Shown: positions 6,427 through 14,859, counted from the stretch's first letter. The stretch is 38,540 nucleotides of DNA from Bacillus sp. J33 (GCF_000518885.1 NZ_JAEL01000004.1:1-38540), one strand, 5' to 3'. Made by a program: numbers and translations. The notes: a model not told the origin generated them from the letters alone.

Positions 6427-8106
6427 ATGGGAAACATCTTTATTTTTTCGCTGATTGCCGGACTTGCAATTTCAGTCCTTTTGATGCCATTTAGCCATAT
6501 GGCCAAGTCTGAGAAGGAAGGCAAAAAGCTTGGAACAGGCATCGTGGCTGGGACTCTTATCGTTACCGTCCTGCTTGTTTTTGGGTTTTATTATTTTAGC
6601 AATCTGGATCGGAATTTATCGGGCTTATGGCCAATTTTAATTATCGCTTCCCTTGGCGGAGCTGCTTTCGCGGCCGGGAAAGAACGAATGATTAAAGCAG
6701 CTTTATTTGCCGGAAGCCTTATTGCCGGTATATTCTTCTTAACTGCCTTTCTCTTTAATGCTGATGAAAAATATGAAAGTGCGAAAATGAAAGAGAAAAC
6801 GGAGATAGAGACATTTGACGAAACGGAAACGCCAGCCAGCGTACCTCCTCAATTTGCGCGCAACAAGATGAAAAAGGCTTTTGGCCAGGTGCCGAACACG
6901 AGCTATTATGAACTCGGCAGCCTGCAGATCCAGAAGGTCGATGGAGAGTATGTGTACATTGCGCCTGTTGAGTTTTCCGGATTTTTCAAATGGTGGAATG
7001 GAGACAAAACACCTGGGTATTTTACCATCAGTGCGACAGATTCCACTGCCAATCCGAAATTTGTGAAGTCGGATATGGTTTACACGCCATCGTCCTATTT
7101 TAATAAAAACATTGAGCGTCATATCCGGATGCAGTATCCTCAGCAAATCTTTTATGGAGATGTACAGTTAGAGGTGGATGACGACGGCAAGCCTTATTAT
7201 ATCCGCTCTTTCGGTGAGTTTATTTCTGCCCGAAATGGCTTTGACGTTCAGGGAATGGTCATGGTCGATCCGGTGAATGGAAAAACGAAGGCCTATAAGC
7301 TTCAAGATGTTCCCGATTTTATTGATGGGGCCGTGTCGCCGGAAACGGTCAGCCTGCAAAACAGCTATTACGGAAATTATGTTCACGGCTTCTGGAACAG
7401 CAAATTTGGCAAGACCGATGTAAGGCTTCCTTCAGATGAAGGTACCGAAGCAAATGTAAGCCCCATTTTTGATGAGAATGGCGACATGTACTATTTTACC
7501 GATTTTACAAGCCCGAAAGAAGGCGTGGATTCAATGCTCGGCTACTCACTGACAAACTCCAGAACAGGAGAAGCGACCTTCTTTACCGGCAACCTGGAGG
7601 AGTCGTATATGGATTCCCAGGGAGCCCTGCAAATCATCGAGAAGAAGTTTATTGAGAAAAAATGGAGCGGTGAAATGCCTGTTCTTTATAACTTCTACGG
7701 CGAAGCCAGCTGGCTGACTCCAGTTCTCGACGCAAATGGATTCCTGCAGAATTACTTTATTGTTTCGGCAGCCAATCCGGAAATTTCCGCATACGGCACA
7801 ACGCCAAATGATGCGTTAAAGCTTTATAAAACCGCACTTCAAAGAGGCGGCGGCACAGTGGACGGAAGCTCGAAGGCAGAGGAAAAACAGATAAGCGGCA
7901 CTGTCTTGAGAGTTTATAAAGAAAAGTCCGGTGATTTCACAATTGTCTCGTTTTTACTCGACAACCGCCAGAGTTATGTAGTTTCATCTGAAGCAGTACC
8001 GATGGCCATCTATTTGCAGGAAGGCGATAAGGTGAGCGTGAAGTATCTGGGTACTGGCGAGGTATTCCTGCCTGTTAAGGAAATGAAAGTTGAAGGACTG
8101 GATTAG
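6427..8106 (+). CDS. Large membrane-anchored protein of unknown function
   Basis: A 559-residue protein. Residues 3-108 hold four predicted membrane helices (about 3-21, 36-57, 65-82, 87-108). Residues 110-559 are soluble, rich in aromatic and acidic residues, and probably extracytoplasmic. The last 70 residues (from I-S-G-T-V-L-R-V near 488) have the alternating beta pattern of a small barrel with K-V-S-V-K-Y, loosely like an OB fold; this is inference. I do not recognise the family. An AGGAGAG ribosome site precedes the ATG. It is a single gene closed by a strong terminator, with no operon partner to suggest a role. Confidence 0.75.
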   Translation: MGNIFIFSLIAGLAISVLLMPFSHMAKSEKEGKKLGTGIVAGTLIVTVLLVFGFYYFSNLDRNLSGLWPILIIASLGGAAFAAGKERMIKAALFAGSLIAGIFFLTAFLFNADEKYESAKMKEKTEIETFDETETPASVPPQFARNKMKKAFGQVPNTSYYELGSLQIQKVDGEYVYIAPVEFSGFFKWWNGDKTPGYFTISATDSTANPKFVKSDMVYTPSSYFNKNIERHIRMQYPQQIFYGDVQLEVDDDGKPYYIRSFGEFISARNGFDVQGMVMVDPVNGKTKAYKLQDVPDFIDGAVSPETVSLQNSYYGNYVHGFWNSKFGKTDVRLPSDEGTEANVSPIFDENGDMYYFTDFTSPKEGVDSMLGYSLTNSRTGEATFFTGNLEESYMDSQGALQIIEKKFIEKKWSGEMPVLYNFYGEASWLTPVLDANGFLQNYFIVSAANPEISAYGTTPNDALKLYKTALQRGGGTVDGSSKAEEKQISGTVLRVYKEKSGDFTIVSFLLDNRQSYVVSSEAVPMAIYLQEGDKVSVKYLGTGEVFLPVKEMKVEGLD

Positions 8107-8270
8107 GAACAAAAGAAGCTGCTCGAAGCATCATTCTCCGAATCATGCTCCTCGCAAGATATTCAAGGGAGCCTATTCGGGATGAAAACTGGCCAGGTGC
8201 TTGTGCTAGATGCAGACAACTGTTGACAAAGATATTCACATACTTGGATTTTATAATTTCCTGCACAGCG

Positions 8271-8307
8271 AAAAAACACGATGAAGGCAGCCTTCATCGT
8301 GTTTTTA
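8271..8307. terminator. Strong bidirectional terminator
   Basis: AAAACACGATGAAGG and its complement flank a CAG loop, with A-run and T-run on either side. It separates the convergent genes ending at 8106 and 8308. Confidence 0.92.
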
Positions 8308-9153
8308 TTAGCTTGGTATTAAATTGGCTGATTTAATCGCACTGGAAAGCGTGGACTTGATCGATACGCTATCAAATGAAAGTCCAAGCTGGACAGCAGT
8401 CTGGGCGATTTCCGGCCTTAACCCGGAGATCGTTGTCTTTACTCCGATCAAGCTCAGTGCTTCAATTAACTGGAACAGCTGATGGGCTACCATCGTGTCG
8501 ATCATGACAACACCTGACAGATCCAAGAATAGCTGGTTCACCCCCAATTTATTGCACTGCTGAAGGGTATTTTCCAGCATGCTCTTAGCACGGGCCGTAT
8601 CAATATCCCCAACGAGCGGCAGAAGTGCAATGTCATTCGTTAAAGAGATGACCGGAGAGCTTAATTCAAGAATTAAATCCTGCTGTGCCTCCAGCCTTTT
8701 TTGGGAATGATTATTATATTCTTCTGTGAACCATGTGACAACTTCACCGAACGTTCTTACAACAATCCTGTGCCATCTTGAAATTTGGCTGTAGTCATAT
8801 TGGCCATTGTTCATTTCAATAAATTCATCGATTAAATCCAAGTACTGGCCCTGTGTTCTGAAGAATTCATGGAGAATCAATTGTAAAGGCGTACGCAAAT
8901 GATCTTCATCCTGTGCCACTTTTACGATCCAGTTTTCAAAATCATTAAAGAAGGTCTCTTCATCTTTATTAAAAACCTCACAGAATTGCTTGTGAAATTC
9001 ATGATTTTGTTTTTTGACACCTTCAATAACTGCAGGATCATCGGAAGTGTAGATTCCGCCACTTTCGCTCTTATCCAAATTTGCATACCAGTCTTCAGTT
9101 AATTGCCACGTTTTTTTCAATAAAAATTGATATAATTCATCATTGCGGTGCAT
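8308..9153 (-). CDS. RsbR-type stressosome protein (STAS domain)
   Basis: A 281-residue RsbR paralogue with an N-terminal globin-like sensor (about 1-150), a linker helix and a C-terminal STAS domain (about 165-275). Both threonines phosphorylated by RsbT in RsbRA are in place: Thr186 in G-D-I-D-T-A-R-A and Thr220 in M-I-D-T-M-V-A. They are 34 residues apart, the same spacing as Thr171 and Thr205 of RsbRA. G-L-R-P-E-I-A-Q-T is the other hallmark. It should join the cytoplasmic stressosome that senses stress for sigma-B. It is an orphan; rsbS, rsbT and rsbU are not in the window. Confidence 0.9.
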   Translation of the reverse strand: MHRNDELYQFLLKKTWQLTEDWYANLDKSESGGIYTSDDPAVIEGVKKQNHEFHKQFCEVFNKDEETFFNDFENWIVKVAQDEDHLRTPLQLILHEFFRTQGQYLDLIDEFIEMNNGQYDYSQISRWHRIVVRTFGEVVTWFTEEYNNHSQKRLEAQQDLILELSSPVISLTNDIALLPLVGDIDTARAKSMLENTLQQCNKLGVNQLFLDLSGVVMIDTMVAHQLFQLIEALSLIGVKTTISGLRPEIAQTAVQLGLSFDSVSIKSTLSSAIKSANLIPS

Positions 9154-9233
9154 CCCTGACTCCCCTTACCGTTCAAATGATTCTATTCATATTTTAACTG
9201 AAGAAAATACAAGTGTCGATTTTCAGCCATTTT

Positions 9234-10547
9234 TTAACTATTCTTTACAGCCATTTGTCCAGCCTTTTGCTGATAGCTGACACCTGGTTTAGGAAGCAGG
9301 ATACTTAGCGCAGAAGCGCCGGCAAGCAGAACGATGGAGGCAATAAAGGAACTGTCGTAGCTTCCTGTCAGGTCAAATAAAACACCCGGAACAAAGGAAC
9401 CCAGCGCCGAACCAAGCTGATGGCTTAAATAGATCCAGCCGATTACTGCCCCGACTGACAAATGCTTGAAGTATTCAGTTGCCAGCTTCATCGTTGGTGC
9501 CACTGTTGCAAAATTAACCACCCCAAAGCTGATCGCAAACATAATTAATAGATGTGATTGTGAGATGAAAAAACCAAACAGGGAAGCATCATTCACAATG
9601 ATTAATAATATCACAATTGTCAGAGCTCTCACTCCGTACAAAAATCCCAAAATCATTCTGCAATTCCACCGGTCAGCAAGAAAGCCTGAAGCGATTGTCC
9701 CCATAATGTTAAAACCGGCCAGCAAACTGACAGCTGCCCCTGTTATGCCAGGAGTAAAACCGCAATACTGGGCAAAAGGGATAAGATGTGTATCCATCAG
9801 GCCAGTTGTCGTGACTCCGCAGACGAAAAAAGGAAGCATAAGAAACATAAATTCTTTGCGCCGCATGAGCTGGAAAATAGAGAGCGTTTCCTTAGCCGTT
9901 ACTTCCTTTTGGCCGTTTAGGCTTTTTTCAGCCTCTTCTTTTGCACCATAAGCTGTTATGTTCAAGTCTGACGGGCTGGAACGGATAAACAGGAGAAGCA
10001 GCGGAAACACAATGAAAATCAGAAAGCTGCCTAATACAATGACGGTTGTTTTCCAGCCTAGCTGGTCGATTAGGAACAAAGACAAGGGAACAAGGACAAG
10101 CTGTCCGGCTGCTGTTCCGGCTGACATGAGCCCCATGGCCATCCCCTTTTTATCAGCAAACCAGTTTGCTACAGCAATTGTTCCTGCTACATTGGAGGCC
10201 CCTCCAAAACCGACAGACGCGATCACCCCATAAATAATCATCAGCTGGAATGGACCGGTTGTGAAAAAGGTGAGAATTGTCGATAATCCAATCAGTAAAA
10301 TGCTCCACGAGAGGATATGGCGGATTCCATACTTGTCAATCAGCCTTCCCACATAAGGCTGTGAAATGGCAAAAACAATATAGCTGATAAACGCTACAAG
10401 CGAAATGACGCTGCGATTTGTGGAAAACTCACTCTCCCACGGTGTCATAAACGCCCCAAACGAGAGCCGCACTCCTTGTGCCGCCAGCAAAGCAACAAAC
10501 GTCAAAACCAAAATCACCCACGCGTAATGAACCCTAAAACGCTGCAT
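9234..10547 (-). CDS. MFS transporter (oxalate/formate or monocarboxylate type, YbfB-like)
   Basis: A 437-residue major facilitator with 12 predicted membrane helices. It has the loop 2-3 signature G-R-L-I-D-K-Y-G near residues 64-71, a central hydrophilic loop near 195-225, and the second-half repeat G-F-L-A-D-R-W. The N-terminus R-V-H-Y-A-W-V-I-L and overall pattern recall B. subtilis YbfB and the OFA/monocarboxylate branch. The substrate is unknown. The frame is open for 16 more codons upstream, but AGAAGG eight bases before M-Q-R-F-R-V supports the start at 10547. Confidence 0.82.
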   Translation of the reverse strand: MQRFRVHYAWVILVLTFVALLAAQGVRLSFGAFMTPWESEFSTNRSVISLVAFISYIVFAISQPYVGRLIDKYGIRHILSWSILLIGLSTILTFFTTGPFQLMIIYGVIASVGFGGASNVAGTIAVANWFADKKGMAMGLMSAGTAAGQLVLVPLSLFLIDQLGWKTTVIVLGSFLIFIVFPLLLLFIRSSPSDLNITAYGAKEEAEKSLNGQKEVTAKETLSIFQLMRRKEFMFLMLPFFVCGVTTTGLMDTHLIPFAQYCGFTPGITGAAVSLLAGFNIMGTIASGFLADRWNCRMILGFLYGVRALTIVILLIIVNDASLFGFFISQSHLLIMFAISFGVVNFATVAPTMKLATEYFKHLSVGAVIGWIYLSHQLGSALGSFVPGVLFDLTGSYDSSFIASIVLLAGASALSILLPKPGVSYQQKAGQMAVKNS

Positions 10548-10676
10548 GATGTAAACCTTCTTTCTTGGCGAATGGCACCGATACCAGTTGTGCATACCCG
10601 AATAGATGTCCGGCGCTTTTTAAGAATTATCATACCATAAAAAGTTTTATAACATTCGGAATTTTGCTTAAAGAAA

Positions 10677-10725
10677 GTACCAGGTATCTATACCACTTAA
10701 CGGGAGTGGTATAGGCATCTGGCAC
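10677..10725 (-). repeat. Palindromic repeat, copy A (likely terminator)
   Basis: GTACCAGGTATCTATACCACT and AGTGGTATAGGCATCTGGCAC pair over about 21 bp around a short loop. On the minus strand it directly follows the methyltransferase gene and is followed by TTTCTTT, so it can terminate that transcript. A close copy lies upstream of the same gene at 11976-12023. Confidence 0.75.
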
Positions 10726-10732
10726 TCACTTT

Positions 10733-11926
10733 TTAGAGCTTTTGTATAAATGCTACCTTGAGGTAATTTCCCTCTTTGAATTCCTTGATGGTGCGGAAGT
10801 CTTCCGGGAGGGTAAATTCTTCAAGGATTTTGTAGCGGTCTCCTGTCTGACTGAATGCTTTTTTAATAAATTCATTGAATTTCTTCATGTTGAATGTGCT
10901 GCAATTTGAGGAAGCGACAATTATGCCGTTTTTTCCTGTAATTTGAATCGCCTGTTCGAGCAGTTCCGGATAATCTTTCCTGGCACTGAACGTATGCTTT
11001 TTGGAGCGCGCAAAGCTTGGCGGATCCAGGATAACCATATCAAATTTCAGCTTTTTTCGGACGGCATATTTAAAGTAGTTGAAGACATCTTCAACGATAA
11101 TGTCCTGTGCTTCATAGTCAATGCCATTGACACTGAACATCTCAATCGTTTTGCTTTTGCTCCGGTTGGCAAGGTCGACACTGGTTGTTTTCAAAGCCCC
11201 TCCCAAAGCGGCAGCAGCTGAAAAAGCCCCAGTGTAGGAGAAGGTGTTCAACACGCGCTTCCCCTCAGCATACTTGTCCCTAATTGTCTTCCTTACATCT
11301 CTTTGATCAAGGAACACGCCGACCATGGCTCCTTCATTCAGATAGATGGGATAATGGATGCCGTTTTCCTTTACTATCAGAGGAAATGACGCCCGGTCAC
11401 CGGCTACAAAGTCATCATCTTCAATATAAGTGCCTTTTACTGCAAAGCGTTTCTTTTCATAAAGTCCTTTTACATCAGCCGTCTTCATGAATGCCTTCAC
11501 AGCGATATTCTTAAAGGCATAAATCCCTTCACTGTACCAGCTGATGACATAATACCCATCATAATAATCAATGGTTATGCCGCCGATTCCGTCTCCTTCT
11601 CCATTGAAGACCCGGAAAGCAGTTGTATCTGGATCATTGAAAAGGGCTTCTCTCCTTTCCAGCGCTTTTTTAAACTTTTTAACAAAGAACGTTTCATCAA
11701 ACGCTTCCTGCTGATTATGTGTCAGCACCCAGCCTCTGCCTTTGTTTTGCCTGCCATAATAGCCCTTGCCAATAAACCTGTTATTCTCATCTACTAGCTC
11801 AATGATGGTCCCCTCTTCTATTCCCTTCGGAAGCCGCTGAACAGACTCTTCTGTCACAAGCGGATATCCAGCTTGAAAATTCTTTTTATATTTGGACGCT
11901 GCCGTTAATTTTATCGATTTACCCAT
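10733..11926 (-). CDS. Class I SAM-dependent rRNA (cytosine) methyltransferase, YwbD/RlmI-like
   Basis: A 397-residue protein with an N-terminal PUA domain (about 1-75), a central EEHEE-type domain and a C-terminal Rossmann methyltransferase. The SAM-binding motif is V-L-N-T-F-S-Y-T-G-A-F-S near residues 220-231, the catalytic-loop motif D-P-P-S-F-A-R-S is near 300, and the cysteine motif S-S-N-C-S is near 338. Length equals E. coli RlmI (396), which makes m5C1962 in 23S rRNA. The exact target in this organism is inference. The frame opens 12 codons earlier, but GGGTG before M-G-K-S-I-K favours 11926. Confidence 0.85.
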   Translation of the reverse strand: MGKSIKLTAASKYKKNFQAGYPLVTEESVQRLPKGIEEGTIIELVDENNRFIGKGYYGRQNKGRGWVLTHNQQEAFDETFFVKKFKKALERREALFNDPDTTAFRVFNGEGDGIGGITIDYYDGYYVISWYSEGIYAFKNIAVKAFMKTADVKGLYEKKRFAVKGTYIEDDDFVAGDRASFPLIVKENGIHYPIYLNEGAMVGVFLDQRDVRKTIRDKYAEGKRVLNTFSYTGAFSAAAALGGALKTTSVDLANRSKSKTIEMFSVNGIDYEAQDIIVEDVFNYFKYAVRKKLKFDMVILDPPSFARSKKHTFSARKDYPELLEQAIQITGKNGIIVASSNCSTFNMKKFNEFIKKAFSQTGDRYKILEEFTLPEDFRTIKEFKEGNYLKVAFIQKL

Positions 11927-11975
11927 ATGTTCACCCAATCGTTTTGTTAGTGTAGCTACCATTGTAACATTAAAT

Positions 11976-12023
11976 GTACCTGGTACCTATACCAGCTGGC
12001 CGAGTGGTATAGGTGCCTGTCAC
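11976..12023. repeat. Palindromic repeat, copy B
   Basis: Arms GTACCTGGTACCTATACCA and TGGTATAGGTGCCTGTCAC flank a GC-rich loop. It shares the GGTAYCTATACCA core and the CCTGGTAC/GCCTG ends with copy A at 10677-10725. It sits 50 bases upstream of the methyltransferase start. Confidence 0.75.
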
Positions 12024-12064
12024 CTGCAAAGCGCCATCTTTCACTGCTATTCGCTATTTGTCAT

Positions 12065-12088
12065 TTTCAATCAAACGTTTGATTGAAA
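12065..12088. promoter_or_regulatory. Orphan 24-bp perfect palindrome, TetR-type operator
   Basis: TTTCAATCAAAC is followed directly by its exact complement GTTTGATTGAAA. Perfect palindromes with an AAACGTTT centre are typical of TetR-family operators. No tetR gene adjoins it. The nearest downstream start on the plus strand is the ATG at 12148 with a good ribosome site but only a 50-codon frame, suggesting a site left by a lost gene. Confidence 0.55.
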
Positions 12089-12147
12089 GGGCTGGCACCC
12101 ATAATGCGGCCTGATTTTTTCCCGGGAAATGAATGGGAGGATTGTCG

Positions 12148-12300
12148 ATGAGTTCAGGATATCATTCGACAGAAGCTTTATGTTGCAGCAGGCTTTTCCC
12201 CTTTAGAAATGGCAGGGAATCGTCCTCTAAAACTCGAATTTTTCTATTCCAATATAAAAACTCCAGGCTCCTTAAAGCCCAGAGTTCGGTCATTGCTTAA
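12148..12300 (+). pseudogene. Fifty-codon open frame behind GGGAGG; possible gene stub
   Basis: ATG at 12148 follows GGGAGG by 7 bases, and 60 bases upstream is the perfect palindrome at 12065. The peptide (M-S-S-G-Y-H-S-T-E-A-L-C-C-S...) is not protein-like in its second half, and the frame runs through the terminator of the convergent gene. It may be the 5' end of a deleted gene. Low certainty. Confidence 0.2.
12255..12284 (-). terminator. Terminator of the acetyl-CoA hydrolase gene
   Basis: On the minus strand CTCTGGGC pairs with GCCTGGAG (two G-U pairs) around an 8-base loop, followed by TTTTTAT. Confidence 0.7.
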
Positions 12301-13829
12301 CAAAAGCTCCACTGCGGAGCGGCTGCTTCTTTTTCTTTCAGCATGGTTCCTCTTTTTGCAAAGTCAGTGTGCCAGGAGAGTGCTTTTTCAAGAACATGCG
12401 GAGTTTGGCCGCCTCGCGCAAGAGCTTCCCGGTAATATTCGCGGAGCTGATCCCGATACAGCGGATGTGCACAATTCTCGATAATCAATTCAACCCTTTG
12501 CCTTGGTGCTAAACCGCGAAGATCGGCATAACCCTGCTCCGTAACAATTACGTCCACATCATGCTCCGTGTGGTCAACATGTGACACGAATGGCACGATG
12601 CTTGAAATCTTGCCGTCTTTGGCAATAGATTTGGTTACAAAAATAGCCAAACGGGCATTTCTCGCAAAGTCGCCGGATCCCCCTATTCCGTTCATCATTT
12701 TTGTTCCGAGGACATGAGTGGAGTTGACGTTTCCATAGATATCAAGCTCCAGTGCCGTGTTAATCGAAATCAAGCCGAGGCGGCGAATGATTTCAGGATG
12801 GTTTGAAATCTCCTGCGGACGCATGATTAAGCGGTCTCTATACCGGTCAAAGTTCGAAAATACTTCTTTCATCTTCTTATCTGATAGAGTGATCGAGCAG
12901 CAAGAAGCGAATTTCACCTTTCCGGCATCCATCAAATCGAACACGGCATCCTGAAGGACTTCAGAATAAACTTCCAAATTCTCAAATTCCGAATCTACCA
13001 TTCCATGCAGCACTGCATTTGCTACAGAACCAATTCCGGATTGCAGCGGCGCTAGGCTATTAGTCAGCCTGCCTAATTCAATTTCCTTGCGGAGGAACTG
13101 AATCAGGTGCTGAGCCATCAAAACGGTTTCGTCATCGGGAGAGACAATCGTAGAAGGAGAGTCCTGCTGATTCGTGAATACGATTCCCTTCACTTTTTCC
13201 AAGTCAACCTCAATTCCCGGCGTTCCAATACGTTCATTCGCTTTTGTTAAAGGAATCGGATCACGTTCCCCCTGCTTTCCCGGGTCATATAAATCATGCA
13301 AGCCTTCCAGCTGTGTGGATTGTGCAAGATTGATTTCGATAATAATAGATCTTGCATTTTCTGCAAAAGATAGCGAGTTTCCGATTGATGTAGATGGAAT
13401 GATCATCCCATCTTCCGTAATTGATACCGCTTCCAAAACAGCGAAATCGACAGGGTCCATGACGTTAGCGCGAACCAGCTCGGCTGTATGGGATAGATGC
13501 TGGTCCACAAACAGGAAGTCACCCTGGTTAATCCCTTTTCTCATTGTCGGATCTGCCTGGAATGGCAGGCGCTTTCCTAAAATTCCGGCTTCAGCAAAAA
13601 GCTTATCAACATCTGAACCCAGTGAAGCCCCCGTATAGACATTCACCTTAAAGCGTTCATGTTTGGCACGATCGACCAATGCAAATGGCACCGCTTTCAC
13701 GTCACCCGCACGTGTAAAGCCGCTTAATCCAAGCGTCATCCCGTCCTGAATCCAGGATGCCGCTTCCTCAGGTGTGACAATCCGGTCATGCAAACGCGTA
13801 TCTCTAATCCTGTCTAAATGTTTCTCCAT
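12297..13829 (-). CDS. Acetyl-CoA hydrolase / succinate CoA-transferase family
   Basis: A 510-residue class I CoA-transferase of the Ach1/Cat1 family. Motifs include G-L-S-G-F-T-R-A-G near residue 38, the G-G-S-G-D-F glycine motif near 377, and V-T-E-Q-G-Y-A-D-L-R-G-L near 423, characteristic of this family. It moves CoA between acetyl-CoA and carboxylates such as succinate, or hydrolyses acetyl-CoA, linking acetate to the TCA cycle. I placed the start at 13829 (M-E-K-H-L-D), 9 bases after AGAGGGG; an in-frame ATG three codons earlier touches that site. A LytTR regulator gene lies just upstream on the same strand. Confidence 0.88.
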   Translation of the reverse strand: MEKHLDRIRDTRLHDRIVTPEEAASWIQDGMTLGLSGFTRAGDVKAVPFALVDRAKHERFKVNVYTGASLGSDVDKLFAEAGILGKRLPFQADPTMRKGINQGDFLFVDQHLSHTAELVRANVMDPVDFAVLEAVSITEDGMIIPSTSIGNSLSFAENARSIIIEINLAQSTQLEGLHDLYDPGKQGERDPIPLTKANERIGTPGIEVDLEKVKGIVFTNQQDSPSTIVSPDDETVLMAQHLIQFLRKEIELGRLTNSLAPLQSGIGSVANAVLHGMVDSEFENLEVYSEVLQDAVFDLMDAGKVKFASCCSITLSDKKMKEVFSNFDRYRDRLIMRPQEISNHPEIIRRLGLISINTALELDIYGNVNSTHVLGTKMMNGIGGSGDFARNARLAIFVTKSIAKDGKISSIVPFVSHVDHTEHDVDVIVTEQGYADLRGLAPRQRVELIIENCAHPLYRDQLREYYREALARGGQTPHVLEKALSWHTDFAKRGTMLKEKEAAAPQWSFC

Positions 13830-13900
13830 AATGCTCATCCCCTCTATCTTGATATATGTAATCATTTTACCCGCGAAAAAGAGGGAGCCAGGATTTTTGG

Positions 13901-13930
13901 ATTATATTACGGAAAATTCCGATAAAACAG
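13901..13930 (-). promoter_or_regulatory. Possible regulated promoter of the CoA-transferase gene
   Basis: On the minus strand a perfect TATAAT (13906-13901) has only a poor -35 (TGTTTT, 17 bp upstream). The spacer contains CGGAA-TT-TTCCG (13910-13921), an inverted repeat. A good -10 with a weak -35 suggests activator control; the neighbouring LytTR protein is the obvious candidate. Confidence 0.35.
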
Positions 13931-13961
13931 CAAATTTTTAGACTGAACCAGGATGAATTTT

Positions 13962-14606
13962 CTAAAAACCGAGTAATTTTCGGAAATAACTTGAGTAGGA
14001 TTGGCTGACAGGCACCCGGTCCCCATTTTTCATAGCCAGCAAAAAAGTTGAGTGGGTATCAGGAAAAATCTCCTTAATATGATTCACATTCACAATGAAA
14101 GAGCGGTGGCAGCGGATGAAACTATCCTTCGGCAGCGAATATTCAAAATCCTGAAGGGAGTATTTATGTGTGCCGCAGTTGCTGCCTGTATGTACATACG
14201 TTTTCTTGTCCTTTGCTTCAAGATAAACTACCTCTGAAAAAGGAATCGGGATCCAGCCATCATTCGTTTTCATTGTCACAACGGATTTGCCGTCTGTCAG
14301 TGCTGGAAAAATGGCAGTTACACAGCCTTCGAGCTTCCCTTCATGCAAAAATGGCACTGCCATTCCGTGATAGGGCACGCCAAATACATCCCGATCAATA
14401 AACTCAGACACCCGCTGCTGTGTCCCAATAGCTTTATGGGCAATGGTCCCTTCTTTTACAATGTCACCCGGCCTTATTTTTAAATCAATCCGCTTGCTTG
14501 GCCGATAATAAATATATTCCTTCGTATTGGAAACCGCGATGGAAATCTCATCGGAAAACAGCTCCCCAATAACATCCAAGAGCGAAACAACAGTAATGCT
14601 TTCCAC
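13962..14606 (-). CDS. LytTR-family transcriptional regulator with N-terminal sensor domain
   Basis: A 214-residue protein. Residues 1-105 look like a small PAS/GAF-like sensor (S-L-L-D-V-I-G-E-L-F...Y-Y-R-P-S...G-T-I-A-H-K-A). Residues 110-212 are a LytTR DNA-binding domain: I-P-F-S-E-V-V-Y-L-E-A, K-Y-S-L, F-I-R-C-H-R-S-F-I-V-N-V-N-H-I, and R-V-P-V-S-Q-S-Y. It has no receiver domain, so it is not a response regulator. It probably senses a metabolite and controls the downstream CoA-transferase gene. The frame opens at GTG 14618, but AAAGGTG touches that codon and is nine bases from the in-frame GTG at 14606, which I prefer. Confidence 0.8.
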   Translation of the reverse strand: MESITVVSLLDVIGELFSDEISIAVSNTKEYIYYRPSKRIDLKIRPGDIVKEGTIAHKAIGTQQRVSEFIDRDVFGVPYHGMAVPFLHEGKLEGCVTAIFPALTDGKSVVTMKTNDGWIPIPFSEVVYLEAKDKKTYVHTGSNCGTHKYSLQDFEYSLPKDSFIRCHRSFIVNVNHIKEIFPDTHSTFLLAMKNGDRVPVSQSYSSYFRKLLGF

Positions 14607-14744
14607 GTTTTTCAGCACCTTTCATGATGATTGCCTTCTCTTATTTTACAAGTTTTTGCAGAAGGTTTCTATGAATCCGAATTTGCTGAAATTCTTATCA
14701 TTCCTTTGAACAGTCCGGCATAAAATAGAGGATTATAACCCTAA

Positions 14745-14859
14745 AGAGAAAAGCGGAGGCGCCTTGCCCGCCCTCGACATGCACAAGCCGAGCATATCCC
14801 TTTACGTACTGAAAGGCTTGGCTTGCGGCCTTGAGTGGGTAGGCGCCGGAGCCAGACAG
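14745..14859 (+). repeat. Interspersed Bacillus-type repeat (GCGGAGGCGCC...GGCGCCGGAGCCAGACA)
   Basis: This GC-rich island in an AT-rich gap begins AAAGCGGAGGCGCCTTG and ends GGTAGGCGCCGGAGCCAGACA. AAGCCGAGCATATCC and GAAAGGCTTGGCTT form an inner partial inverted repeat. I recall the same beginning and end from many Bacillus intergenic regions. It fills most of the 312-base gap between the LytTR gene and cbpA, which holds nothing else I can name. Confidence 0.7.

Noticed and set aside
8223-8257. TTGACA followed by TATAAT as a plus-strand promoter
   Set aside because: Spacing is 23 bp, and any transcript would run at once into a strong terminator and an antisense gene.
9466-9951. A 161-codon frame antisense to the MFS gene
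   Set aside because: No ribosome site, and the minus-strand reading has the full MFS pattern; this is a shadow frame. The same applies to the long frames opposite the TRAP permease, RND pump and acetyl-CoA hydrolase genes.
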